The notes: a model not told the origin generated them from the letters alone. A stretch of DNA of 64,000 nucleotides from JAJEFO01 sp965221845 (GCA_965221845.1 OZ244919.1:2728001-2792000), one strand, 5' to 3'; counted from the first letter of the stretch, positions 37,771-46,262 are shown. Numbers and translations: made by a program.

Positions 37771-38082
37771 CTAAGGATCATCAACGGTGGCGGGCGGTCG
37801 GAGGTGCAGGCGGCGCACATCCAGCCGGTCGAAGCAAACGGTCCTGACCTGGTGCAGAACGGACTGGCCCTGTCCGCGACGGCTCACTGGCTCTTTGATC
37901 GTCACCTGATTACCATAGATCCTGACTTCAGGCTGGTCGTCGCTCACAACCGTATTCCTTCCGAGCTGAATGAATTGCTCGATCCTTCCCTGACCCGCAT
38001 TCACTTGCCGCGCGACGGGCGGCTGCGTCCGTCCGAACGCTTTCTCTCCCATCATCGCGAGCGCTTCGCCACAGCCGCTTGA
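37771..38082 (+). pseudogene. HNH endonuclease gene, 3' part with the catalytic motif
   Basis: After the right CTAAG copy (37771-37775) the frame reads RIINGGGRSEVQAAHIQPVE, NGPDLVQNGLALSATAHWLF and DRHLITID. This is a complete HNH core: His in AAHI, Asn in QNGLAL, and His in HWLFDRH. It then continues with RIHLPRDGRLRPSERFLSHH to a normal end. It is in exact frame with the 5' part once the insertion and one CTAAG are removed. An in-frame ATG at 37639, inside the end of the IS, could in principle start a separate nuclease-domain protein. Confidence 0.85.
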
Positions 38083-38280
38083 ATGCCTTTCACATTGGTC
38101 GAATCGAGGGTGGGTGGTCGGCAACTCACTTGCGGACGCGCTCCGCCCGGGCGAAACTTCAGACGTCCTGACATCGGACCAGATTTTCTATATGAGAAGC
38201 AAGCCCACGGGAAATTGGGCGCATGACAGTCATCGGCCGTTGCCTTAGTGTCGCGCCGCAACGGGCATCCGGAGAGGCCA

Positions 38281-38454
38281 ATGTTCAAGCGCATCTACTG
38301 CAACAACCATCGAAGCCTGGTGAATTTCGAGATCGAGCTCGATGAGCTGACCCTCATTCTGGGACGCAACGGATCCGGCAAGACTTCGGTTCTGGATGCA
38401 GCGTTCGCGTTGTGCAGGCTTCCAGGGCCTTCTGTGCGAAGGCAGCCAGCATGA
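38281..38454 (+). pseudogene. AAA/SMC-like ATPase, N-terminal fragment
   Basis: The 57-residue frame MFKRIYCNNHRSLVNFEIEL then DELTLILGRNGSGKTSVLDA is the first strand and Walker A of a RecF/OLD-type AAA ATPase as found in many phage-defence loci. At about residue 44 it leaves the family pattern and the remaining several hundred residues (Q-loop, signature, Walker B) are gone. The break coincides with the start of the partner relic at 38415. Confidence 0.7.
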
Positions 38455-38949
38455 AGCGTTCCTGCGTTGCCTTCTTGAGACCATGGGGTGGAACAGCAGG
38501 CGAATGCGTGTCCAGCGGGGTCCTGGCGGAACGGGGTCGGGTGAACAGTTTGTGCGAGCAAGTTTCCAGTTGAGATGAAAGCCTGCCGAGAGAACAGGAC
38601 GAGAGAACAGGAATCGGGTCGCGGAAGCCCTGGTTGTCATGGTTGACGGCGACAGCCAGGGGGTGGCGGGCCGGATCAAGCAGCTTGCAGCAATGCGCAA
38701 GGAGCGCGGCATCGACATGCAGCGGGGAGGTGAGAAAGTCGCGATTCTTGTTCCGACATAGAGACTTGGCTCGCATATCTGAATGGTCAGGATGTCGACG
38801 AAGGGAAATCCGACTGTCCGAGACTTGGAAGGCCACGAGAATGTGCGCAACATGTCGGAATTCTTGCCAGAGGTTGCAGAAGCAGCCTCAGGAAGCCCGT
38901 TTCGGCTTCCTTGAAGGCCGCCCGCGATGAATGCGCGAAGCCCGGCTGA
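38415..38949 (+). pseudogene. relic of the ATPase partner protein
   Basis: One frame reads GLLCEGSQHEAFLRCLLETM and QFVRASFQLR, meets a TGA at 38576, and goes on in the same frame with NRVAEALVVMVDGDSQGVAG and GGEKVAILVPT. After a one-base shift it ends DIETWLAYLNGQDVDEGKSD, RLGRPRECAQHVGILARGC and LKAARDECAKPG, stopping at 38947. This reads as one protein of about 175 residues, with an EGxxHExF start and an IETWLAYL end like TOPRIM/DUF4276-style partners of AAA ATPases. One nonsense change and one frameshift kill it. The family name is uncertain. Confidence 0.55.
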
Positions 38950-39044
38950 AATGAGACGGCGACCATACCCGCCTGCACGGCGCCCTTGCGCCGCCGGCTC
39001 CGCTCTTGCGACCTGCAGCGTCTGCCGAGGGGCGGCTTCCGGGG

Positions 39045-39440
39045 ATCTCCATGCGTGACCGGCCGCCTGACCCGTCGAGAAGCTTGCTTCTCGAAATCCG
39101 AACGGGGGATGGCCCGGTTCCGGGGGTGGAGGATGTCGTTCCCGACGTCCCGCCAGGCGAGACCCTCTGCATCGTCGGTGGATCCGGCTCCGGCGGGGCC
39201 GCGCCGTCCCCTTGGCTCCTGTGCGCGGCGGAATTCAGGAGTGGCGTGACTGCGAGCGGCGGCGTCCCGCCCGACCGGGACGGTGGCCGGTGCAGATGCC
39301 GGCGTCTCGCGACCCGAAGGCACCTCGATGCGGACAATCCTCGGCAACGAGGCCGCCGCCTTCCATGCGTCCGCGATGTCCCTGGATCCCCTCTCGGGCG
39401 CGGTCCTTCGGTCCATGACGAGGCGGGCACGGGACGCCTC
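39045..39440 (+). pseudogene. decayed OppD/DppD-type ABC transporter ATPase fragment
   Basis: One frame reads RSLLLEIRTGDGPVPGVEDV then PGETLCIVGGSGSGGAAPSP, clearly the start of an oligopeptide ABC ATPase with Walker A GESGSGKS turned into GGSGSGGA. In another frame MRTILGNEAAAFHASAMSLD then PLSGAVLR corresponds to the Q-loop region (AMIFQEPMTSLNPL). The rest is deleted. It lies directly before argE, suggesting that argE once sat next to a peptide transporter operon. Confidence 0.6.
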
Positions 39441-39451
39441 GTGCCCGCGTC

Positions 39452-40612
39452 ATGAACCTGTCCGCCCGCCAGATCCTGGACCGGCTGGTCTCGTTTCCGA
39501 CTGTCAGCCAGGACACGAACCTGCCCCTCGTCGATTGGGTCGCAGACTACCTGGCCGGCCTGGGCGCAAAGGCGCACCGCATGCCGAAGCGCGGCGATCC
39601 GTCCAAGGAGGCGATCTTCTGCAGCGTGGGTCCGGACGTTCCGGGCGGCGTGGTGCTTTCGGGGCATACGGACGTGGTGCCTGTCGACGGCCAGGACTGG
39701 AGTTCTGATCCATGGCTGGTGAGCGAGAGGGACGGCAGGCTCTACGGCAGAGGAACCTGCGACATGAAAGGGTTTGGCGCCCTGGCGCTGCATGCCGTGC
39801 AGCAGGCGCTTGCACGCAAGGTGAAGCGGCCCCTTCAGGTTGCGCTGTCCTTCGACGAGGAGATCGGCTGCGCGGGCGCGCCGCCATTGATCGAGGCGAT
39901 GGCCGAAGCGGGCCTTCCAAAGGCCGCGATCGCCATCATCGGCGAACCTTCCATGCTGCGATGCGTCACCAGCCAGAAGGGCAGTGCGGGATTTGACGTG
40001 CACGTGAAGGGATTCGAGGTGCACTCCTCGATCATGGACAGAGGCGTCAACGCGATCATGTCGGCATCCAGGCTGATCCACTGGGCCAACGGCAAGAACG
40101 AGGAACTGCGTGCCCGAGCGCCCTCGAGAGCGGCCGCGAACTTCGATCCGCCGTTCACGACGCTGCATGTCGGCACCATCAAGGGGGGCACGGCGCAGAA
40201 CATCACGGCAGGAGACTGCAGGTTCGGAATCGATTGGCGGCTGGTTCCCGACGAAGACGCGGACCTCGATGTGGAATTCCGGGCGATCGTGGCGGAAGTG
40301 GATGCCGAGGCGAAGGCGGTTGCGCCGTCTGCCGGAGTCAGGCTCCGGCCGTTCCACGACGTGCCCGGACTCGCGCCCGAGCAGAATGGGGCCGCAGAGG
40401 CTTTGGTCCGGGGCATCACCGGCGACAACGGCGTCCATGCCGTCAGCTACGGAACCGAGGCCGGACACTTCCGGAACGCCGGCTTCTCCGCAGTGATCTG
40501 CGGTCCGGGAGACATAGCGCAGGCGCATCAGGCGGACGAGTTCATTGCTGTCGAACAGTTCGAGGCAGGCGGAGCGTTTCTTGCGAAGGTGGTCGACAGC
40601 CTGACGGGATAG
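39452..40612 (+). CDS. argE: acetylornithine deacetylase / M20 peptidase family
   Basis: This 386-residue M20 metallohydrolase most likely removes acetyl from N-acetylornithine in arginine synthesis. Metal-site motifs are VVLSGHTDVVPVDGQ, YGRGTCDMKGFGALAL, SFDEEIGCAGA and IGEPSMLRCVTSQKGS; the end has YGTEAGHFRNAGFSAVICGP and the His in AQAHQADEFI. The start at 39452 gives MNLSARQILDRLVSFPTVS. It looks intact, unlike its neighbours on both sides. Confidence 0.9.
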   Translation: MNLSARQILDRLVSFPTVSQDTNLPLVDWVADYLAGLGAKAHRMPKRGDPSKEAIFCSVGPDVPGGVVLSGHTDVVPVDGQDWSSDPWLVSERDGRLYGRGTCDMKGFGALALHAVQQALARKVKRPLQVALSFDEEIGCAGAPPLIEAMAEAGLPKAAIAIIGEPSMLRCVTSQKGSAGFDVHVKGFEVHSSIMDRGVNAIMSASRLIHWANGKNEELRARAPSRAAANFDPPFTTLHVGTIKGGTAQNITAGDCRFGIDWRLVPDEDADLDVEFRAIVAEVDAEAKAVAPSAGVRLRPFHDVPGLAPEQNGAAEALVRGITGDNGVHAVSYGTEAGHFRNAGFSAVICGPGDIAQAHQADEFIAVEQFEAGGAFLAKVVDSLTG

Positions 40613-41000
40613 ATGTCCGTTGCGGCGCGCTCCGATGGCGCTCTTGCGTTTCGGATCCAACCTCCACGCTCCCGGTCTCCATGCGCCGTTCGTCTCAAGG
40701 TGGCCGGTCCGGACCAGAGGCCCGGCCGTTTCTTCGGCCTGTCAGGTCCCCGCGCAGTGCAGATGCCGCCTGCGACGGCGCGGCCGCTGGAGGCGCTGCG
40801 TGGTGGATCCAGGGCCGCGATGCTCCGCGTTCGCAGGCGTACGGCATGTCCAGCGCAGCCTGCAGCGGCTTCCGGATCTCCTCGTCCGAATGGAGACACG
40901 GCCTTGCCCGCTTCGGCCGGAGGGGCAGCGGCGCGGGAGACGGGATCTCCATTCGCGGGTCGGCAGCCTTTCCTGCCGCGCTTCATTCCGGTTGAGGGGA
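40613..41000. other. argE-IS30 spacer
   Basis: About 390 bp with no gene I can name in any frame. Some frames stay open but without family resemblance. It may hold further decayed transporter sequence. Confidence 0.35.
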
Positions 41001-42173
41001 CGCCGCTTCCACTCCGAAGTGCAACATCAGCCAGCGAGGGGCGAAGCCCGAGCGGCGGCGGTCCCTTCACCGGGAGGCGTAGCCGGGCTTCCGGGGCGGT
41101 GCAAGCCCTGCCGGGCGCTGTCCGCGGCCCGCCGGACGCAGGGAGGGCGGAGCCCGACCGGAGGACGGCGGGCCGCGGACAGCGCGCATCTCCCCTCGGA
41201 GCCGCCCCCGGCGGCCCCGGAACGGCCCCCTCAGGGCGGCTGCGCCCGGGCAGGAAGGCCTCGGACGGGGTGAGGCAGCCCAGGGCCTTCCTCGGACGTG
41301 CGTCCGTCCGGTCCTGGACGGCCTGCACCTCTGCGTCCGTCACCTTGCGGAAGTCCGTGCCCTTGGGCAGGTATCCCCGCACGAGGCCGTTGGTGTGCTC
41401 GTCCGTGCCGCGCTCCCGGGAGTGGCAATGCCGCGCGAAGAAGAACCCCGCGCCCAGCGCCTCGGCCACCCTGGCATGGCCCGCGAACTCCTTGCCGTTG
41501 TCCGCGGTGACCGTGTGCACGGGGAGGGAACCCGGCATGCCGGTCATGGCCGAGCCGACCGCGTCCGCCGTCTTCCTCTCGACCCTTTCGAGCAGGGTGT
41601 GCCTGGACGCCCTGTCCACCAGGGAGACAAGCGCGCCGCCGGTGCCCTTGCCGTTGATTCGTGTCCGCCTCCCGGTCGCCGACCCGTTCCTTCGCCTCCA
41701 CGACGTCCGGGCGCTCGGAGATGTCCACCCGGCCCGGGATGCGGCCGCGGCCCGCGTGGGCCCCGCCCTTCCGGTCCGGCTTCCTGCCGCGGCGGCGGAG
41801 ATGCCGCCAGAGACCGCCGCCGGCCTTCCGGTCGGCGTGGATGCGCTCGCAGGTCCACTGCCGGCCCGCCATCGGCGCGCCCTCCAGGCGCATGCGCCCG
41901 GCGACCTGCTCCGGGCCCGGCCCTCGGCCAGCCGCTCCTCCGCCATGCGCCACGGCTCCGGCGTCATCTTGCGCGCCACCGACGAGCATCCATGTCCTGG
42001 GTCAAGCCCGGATCCGGCCTTTTCCGGGGGCCGGGACCGGGGCTTTCCACAGCCTGTCCACATTCCGGCGGCCGTCCGGGCAGGGGCAGGCGGCCCGGCC
42101 GCAAGGGCGCGGCCGGACGGCTGGTTCCCTTCGGGCCCCGGCGGGCCGCCGGGGGGCGCGGCCCGTCCGGGCG

Positions 42174-43192
42174 TCAGGCGGCGGCCGCCGACCTGTCCTC
42201 CCAGGTGCGCCGGTCGCGGAGCAGCGCATTCGCGGTGACGACGAGCTTCCGCATGACCGCGGTCACCGCGACCTTGCGGGCCCTGCCCCTTTCCCGGAGC
42301 CGGCCGTGCATCTCCATCATGTCGGGACCGGACATGCAGGCCGCCATCGCCGCCATGTACAGGACGTCCCTCGGACGCCGCCGCCCGCCGGTCATGTGGC
42401 GCCCGCCCCTGAGGGTGCCGCCGTCGCGGGCGAAGGGGGCGACGCCGACCGGGGCGGCGGCCCGGCGGTTGCCGATCGCGCCCGGCCCGCCCGCCCGGGC
42501 GACCAGCGAAGGCATAGCCACCCTGCGGCATACGGCGGAGGAAAGTTGCCGATCGCGCCCGGCCCGCCCGCCCGGGCGACCGGGGACGCGGCCGTGACCG
42601 GGCCGATGCCCGGCACCGGGGCCGGATGCCGCAGCTCTCCGCCAGGCCCTCCGAGCCCTTGACAAGTTCCTCGATCCGCCGGCCGGACGCGGCGACGGCG
42701 CCGTCCGGTTCCTCCAGCACCCTCCGGACGGGGCCGTCCGCGTCCGGCTCTCCGACCTCGCCCGGGACCGCCTTCAGTTCCGCGCGCCGGTCGACGAGGG
42801 CCTCCCGCAGCACGAGCATGTCGCGGAGCCTGTCGACGGTGACGTCGGCCGGCGCGGTGGGCGCCATGTCCGGGAACGCGGCGCGCAGGGCGGCCGGCAC
42901 GCGCGCGCCGGCCCTGTCGGCCTTCGCCAGCTCGCCGCCGGCCCTGGGGAGGTCCCGGGACTGGCGGGGGTCGCCACGACGACCTTGAAGCCCCTGTCAT
43001 GCAGCGACTGCAGGAGGGCCCGGTGCATCCGTCCCGTGGCCTCCGGGACGACCCGCTCCGCATTCCCTTCCCCGGGAGGCGGGCGACCTTGCGGAACCCG
43101 TCCGTGTCGTTGGTGGCGGCGTGATCCCGCCCGCCCGGGCGGATGTCCGGCGACTTCCCGCTCACGTCGATTCCCGCAGCTGCGGTGGTCAT
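42174..43192 (-). pseudogene. IS110-family transposase, frameshifted with internal duplication
   Basis: The start at 43192 gives MTTAAAGIDVSGKSPDIRPG and the first catalytic Asp of the RuvC-like DEDD domain. Other frames hold VVPEATGRMHRALLQSLHDR, ADVTVDRLRDMLVLREALVD, VPGIGPVTAASPVARAGGPG (the helix-hairpin-helix of the C-terminal IS116/IS110/IS902 domain) and the end MRKLVVTANALLRDRRTWED. Several shifts and a 77-bp duplication make it inactive. Confidence 0.75.
42468..42581. repeat. 37-bp direct repeat inside the IS110 transposase
   Basis: A 37-bp stretch starting GTTGCCGATCGCGCCCGGCC at 42468-42504 recurs exactly at 42545-42581, an offset of 77 bp. The intervening part includes GAAGGCATAGCCACCCTG. 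It falls at the IGPVTAAS hairpin region and breaks the frame. Confidence 0.8.
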
Positions 43193-43980
43193 GTCTCCCG
43201 CTCCTGTCCTCGCGACGGTCCGGTTCCCGGACCCGGCGTCCATCGGGACCCGGGAGGCCAACGGGAGGGCGGGCCGACCACGCTCGTCGACGGATCCGCT
43301 CGCGCGATCCAGGGCCGCTCCGGTCCGGCCCGTCCTGCGGGGCCAGGCCCCGCACCCCCTCCGCCCGGCCGGGCGGAGGGGGTCCCGGACCCGGCATCGA
43401 CCGGGAGGGCGCCGGGAGGCAAGGAACGGCTTTTCCACAGGAATCCGCCCCCGACTTTTCCACAGCCACCTCCTTGGTCATTGCCGGTTCGCTGAACATG
43501 CGAGGCCGCGCTGCGCCGCACCTCGCGCCATACCGTCGTGCGGTCCCGGCCGGGCCGGCGGGCGATCGCCGGGCCGGAAAGCCCGCTTTCCCGGGGCGTT
43601 GATCCGGCGGCGTTCCGCATGAGGCCGGTGGCGATGGCCCTCGGGCATGACGGTCTCCTTCTCGCAACGAAGGAACTGTCGCCGCCGCCTGGCCGATTCG
43701 CAACATCATGTGTCGCCGAACGACCAGGAACACTGCATCAGGTGTTGCACTTCAGAGTGGAACGGGGGATGGTTCTTCAGCGTGCCGACGTCCGGCAGTT
43801 CGCGCGTCCGGCCGCCGAGCAATGGAATTCGGGTAGACTTGCGTCTTCGCGGGCGACTTTTGGCGGTCGGCAAACCATTGACACAGCTTGACTTTTGCCG
43901 CTGGACGGCCTTTTCCGCAAGGCGCCTGACAAGCGGTCCACGTTTCGCATGCTGTTGTCAGGCAGATTCGGGAACCGCCC

Positions 43981-44240
43981 ATGAACCGGCGAATCATCGA
44001 CCTCAGGTCGACCACCTTCTCGGGCCGCCGCGTGACCCGGCGCCAGATCGCCGACATCCAGGAGACCGTCGGGCTGTTCCCGAACGACAGCCGCAACGAG
44101 CTGGCGAAGACGATCTGCAAGCATCTCGGCTGGACCACGGCGAGGGGCGGCTGCAGGGCCGGGGCGTGCCTTGGCGTGCCGGGACGCTGGAAGGCCAGGG
44201 GATCCTCAGGCTGCCGCCGAAGCGCCGACGGCAGAAGTGA
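43981..44240 (+). pseudogene. DruA-like (DUF4338) protein, N-terminal relic
   Basis: The frame reads MNRRIIDLRSTTFSGRRVTR, RQIADIQETVGLFPNDSRNE and LAKTICKHLGWTTARGG, then after a shift near 44170 continues LEGQGILRLPPKRRRQK to a stop at 44238. This is the N-terminal winged-helix part of DUF4338 proteins, the family of DruA in Druantia defence systems and of related transposase-like proteins. The catalytic remainder is missing, and no other Druantia gene is seen. Confidence 0.6.
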
Positions 44241-44817
44241 AGACCGAGCGGCAGACGAGCGCGCGGCGGATGCAGCGCGTCATGGCGGCGTGACCGCCCG
44301 CGTTGGCGCGACGCGAGGCGTCGAGCCAGGCGGCACGGTCGATCCGGGTCAGGTCGATGGCATGGCTGGCGCGTTCGGCAAGCTGCTTCAGGTACTGAAG
44401 CTGGGTGCGCCCGTTGCCCTCGCGGAACGGGTGGACATGATTGACGTCGCCCAGCACGGGGCCGGCGCCCTCGGCGAAGCCGTCCGGCCCCAGGCCCCGG
44501 AAGTATCCTGCCGCCACGATGCGGCGGTAGATGTCCGCCATGCCGGTTTCGATGAAACGCCTCGGCTGGAACCGGCTTTCGCCCTTGGCGATCTCGACGG
44601 TGCGTACCTCGCCAGCCCAGGCGTAGACTTCCTGGAACAGGTGTCGGTGGATCGCCTTCAGGTGGTCAAGGTCGAAGTCGCCCGCCGGGACGGGCTCGAG
44701 AAGGCGCTGGGCGACCAGCTTGCGCTCCGCCGCGTCCAGCGCCGGGGCGTCCCGGATGCCCAGCCTGTTGCGGAGAACGGTGTAGTCCGGCGGATAGCAG
44801 TGGTCGCGATCGCTCAT
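44206..44817 (-). CDS. Fic-domain toxin with altered motif
   Basis: This 203-residue protein has DHCYPPDYTVLRNRLGIRDA, IHRHLFQEVYAWAGEVRTVE, FIETGMADIYRRIVAAGYFR and the Fic motif NHVHPFREGNGRTQLQYLKQ. Fic enzymes transfer AMP to target proteins with the motif HxFx(D/E)GNGRxxR. The last Arg of that motif is Leu here, while His and the rest are kept, so activity may be lost or changed. The start overlaps the upstream antitoxin gene by 4 bp. Its 3' end overlaps the DruA-like relic on the other strand. Confidence 0.88.
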   Translation of the reverse strand: MSDRDHCYPPDYTVLRNRLGIRDAPALDAAERKLVAQRLLEPVPAGDFDLDHLKAIHRHLFQEVYAWAGEVRTVEIAKGESRFQPRRFIETGMADIYRRIVAAGYFRGLGPDGFAEGAGPVLGDVNHVHPFREGNGRTQLQYLKQLAERASHAIDLTRIDRAAWLDASRRANAGGHAAMTRCIRRALVCRSVFTSAVGASAAA

Positions 44818-45035
44818 CCGGCCGCGGCGACGTGGCCGCGGTCCTCGATCCGGCGCAGGATATGGGCGCGGCGCCGCTCCGGCGACCATCCCTCGCGCTC
44901 GAACATCTCGAACATGGCGATCTCTTCCGCCGTCAGCGGATTGCCCTCGATCGCCTGCAAGTGTGCCGCCTCCGCGAGCCGGCCGTTCGCGGCGGCCGTC
45001 GCGGCGCAATCCGAATCATGCTGGTCCCCCGACAT
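44814..45035 (-). CDS. VbhA-like antitoxin of the Fic toxin
   Basis: This 73-residue protein reads NGRLAEAAHLQAIEGNPLTA, EEIAMFEMFEREGWSPERRR and AHILRRI, the pattern of VbhA-type antitoxins. These block the Fic site with an (S/T)xxxE(G/N) helix. The EG pair is present in IEGN, but the Ser/Thr position is Leu. It overlaps fic by 4 bp (ATGA), the usual toxin-antitoxin coupling. Confidence 0.75.
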   Translation of the reverse strand: MSGDQHDSDCAATAAANGRLAEAAHLQAIEGNPLTAEEIAMFEMFEREGWSPERRRAHILRRIEDRGHVAAAG

Positions 45036-45261
45036 GTCTGGACCCTATCACGTTCCTGCGGCGCGAGCGACAGGACAGCGACAGGACTGTGCATCGTTGG
45101 GCGGCATTCGGCTTCGCGAAGCTGGTGGAGTGCGGCGGGCCGGCTGCGCAGCACGCGGGCCCGGGAAGCGGGAACGGCCATTGTCGGCACGGCTGCCCGG
45201 CGCCGCCTTGGCGCGAGCGGACGGCAGGGAGAAACCAGCAATTCCCGCTAGCCCGGACATC

Positions 45262-45633
45262 TCACCAATTTGGCTGGCATGGAGCCGCTCGCCGCGACAT
45301 ATGAAATTCTGCCGACAAGCTGCATGGAGCCGGAGGCCGGATCCCGTGTCGACGGGGCGTAACGGCACGCCGGTCGCCTTTCAAGGGCGCGGCCGCCGCG
45401 AAGTGACGGCGCGCTTCGACGGCCGGCGGCTCTCCCGTGACGGCGAGCGCCCGGTCCACCGTCCCGAGGCACGGACGGCGTCCGTCGCGCAGCGAGGCGA
45501 CGAAGTCTCGGTCGCGGTGCACGGCGGCGCCGAACGCCCCGGCGCTCATGCCGTTCCGGGCGCACCAGGCCTCGATCGCCCGCAGAAACCGGGCATCGAG
45601 GACGCCGCCGGGATCTGAATTCGATACGCTCAT
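45262..45633 (-). CDS. small HTH-like (XRE-type) protein, C-terminus probably altered
   Basis: The first about 80 residues, MSVSNSDPGGVLDARFLRAI, EAWCARNGMSAGAFGAAVHR, DFVASLRDGRRPCLGTVDRA and LAVTGEPP, look like a helix-turn-helix repressor fold of the XRE type. The last about 40 residues are Arg/Pro-rich and unlike that fold, so a frameshift or deletion near 45390 is likely. It is divergent from the AbiEii relic and may have regulated it. An ATG at 45645 is an alternative start. Confidence 0.5.
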   Translation of the reverse strand: MSVSNSDPGGVLDARFLRAIEAWCARNGMSAGAFGAAVHRDRDFVASLRDGRRPCLGTVDRALAVTGEPPAVEARRHFAAAAPLKGDRRAVTPRRHGIRPPAPCSLSAEFHMSRRAAPCQPNW

Positions 45634-45699
45634 CCATGCAGGCATGGGGGCAACGGGAGGGTCCGCAAACCGCTTTCGGCATGGCAAGTCCTGCGAATC

Positions 45700-46134
45700 G
45701 CACGTCAGGCCCCGCCAGGCGCCGAGCGGACCTTCCGGGAAAGGGCGGCCGCGATCCACGTCTTCTGCCGCCAGGAGCGGCGGCGCGGCGAGCGGCTGTC
45801 CCGCCACTGGCACGATCTCGCGCGCCTCGACGAGGCTGGCGTTGCCGGGCGCGCATTGGCCGACCGCGCGCTCGCGCTCTCGGTTGCCCGCCACAAGGCA
45901 ATGTTCTTCTCCGAGAACGACGCCAGAGGCACGCGAATCGATTGCGAAGCAGCAGTCTCCGGCGACCTGCAACTTGTGCCCGCCGGCGCCGCGCTTGCCG
46001 CACTCACCGACGACCACGCGCGGATGCTGGCCGATGGCATGCTGCTCGATGGCGCCGAACCGTTCGATGCGCTGATGGAGCGGTGCGCCGCGATCGAGGC
46101 GCGCGCCAACGCTGCGGGGTCGAGGAGCCGCTGA
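45700..46134 (+). pseudogene. AbiEii-family toxin, C-terminal part only
   Basis: The frame reads GAERTFRERAAAIHVFCRQE, RRRGERLSRHWHDLARLDEA, ALALSVARHKAMFFSENDAR, QLVPAGAALAALTDDHARML and FDALMERCAAIEARANAAG. This is the C-terminal helical half of AbiEii/AbiGii nucleotidyltransferase toxins (HDLARL, then DYxxMLxxGML, then FDALMxR). The N-terminal nucleotidyltransferase domain with its GSxxxD motif is absent upstream. The C-terminal part itself is still open to its natural stop. Confidence 0.7.
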
Positions 46135-46262
46135 TGGGCGCTTTCGCCTTCCGTGAAGAACCCGTCGCCGATCACGAGCGCCTTTCCCGAAGCTTCGCCA
46201 AGATCCGCACCGAAGACGTCTCCCGCGAAGTCGATGCCGCCCACGACGCGGAACGCTTCTGA
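46134..46262 (+). CDS. 42-residue protein coupled to the AbiEii relic
   Basis: The ATG overlaps the stop of the AbiEii frame (TGATG). The product is MGAFAFREEPVADHERLSRS then FAKIRTEDVSREVDAAHDAE, short and highly charged. I do not recognise it. The overlap and ordinary composition suggest it was once the next gene of the abiE-type operon, or its end. Confidence 0.35.
   Translation: MGAFAFREEPVADHERLSRSFAKIRTEDVSREVDAAHDAERF

Larger units (their letters stand above)
41987..43500 (-). mobile_element. IS110-family element nested in IS30
   Basis: The 1514-bp insertion is flanked on both sides by CGAG (41983-41986 and 43501-43504). There is no terminal inverted repeat, as expected for IS110. 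It contains one transposase pseudogene on the complement strand. Confidence 0.65.
41240..43648 (-). pseudogene. IS30-family transposase, split and frameshifted
   Basis: The N-terminal part on the complement strand from 43648 reads MPEGHRHRPHAER and, in another frame, SGLSGPAIARRPGRDRTTVW. It ends at the IS110 insertion. The remainder from 41986 reads SSVARKMTPEPWRMAEERLA, APMAGRQWTCERIHADRKAG, then after frame changes DNGKEFAGHARVAEALGAGF. Compared with the intact copy there are Trp to Arg, Tyr to Cys and Leu to Pro changes and several shifts. Confidence 0.8.
41001..43770 (-). mobile_element. second IS30 copy, broken and carrying a nested IS110-family element
   Basis: Its ends match the intact copy: the left end starts CGCCGCTTCCACTCC (41001) and the right end finishes with the complement of CCCCCGTTCCACTCTGAAG (43770). 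The element is in the opposite orientation. Its body (41001-41986 and 43505-43770) is interrupted at 41987-43500 by an IS110-like insertion, and about 57 bp of its N-terminal coding region are deleted. Confidence 0.8.

Noticed and set aside
40613..42238. 541-codon plus-strand frame over the second IS30
   Set aside because: It is antisense to the IS30 and IS110 relics and matches nothing.
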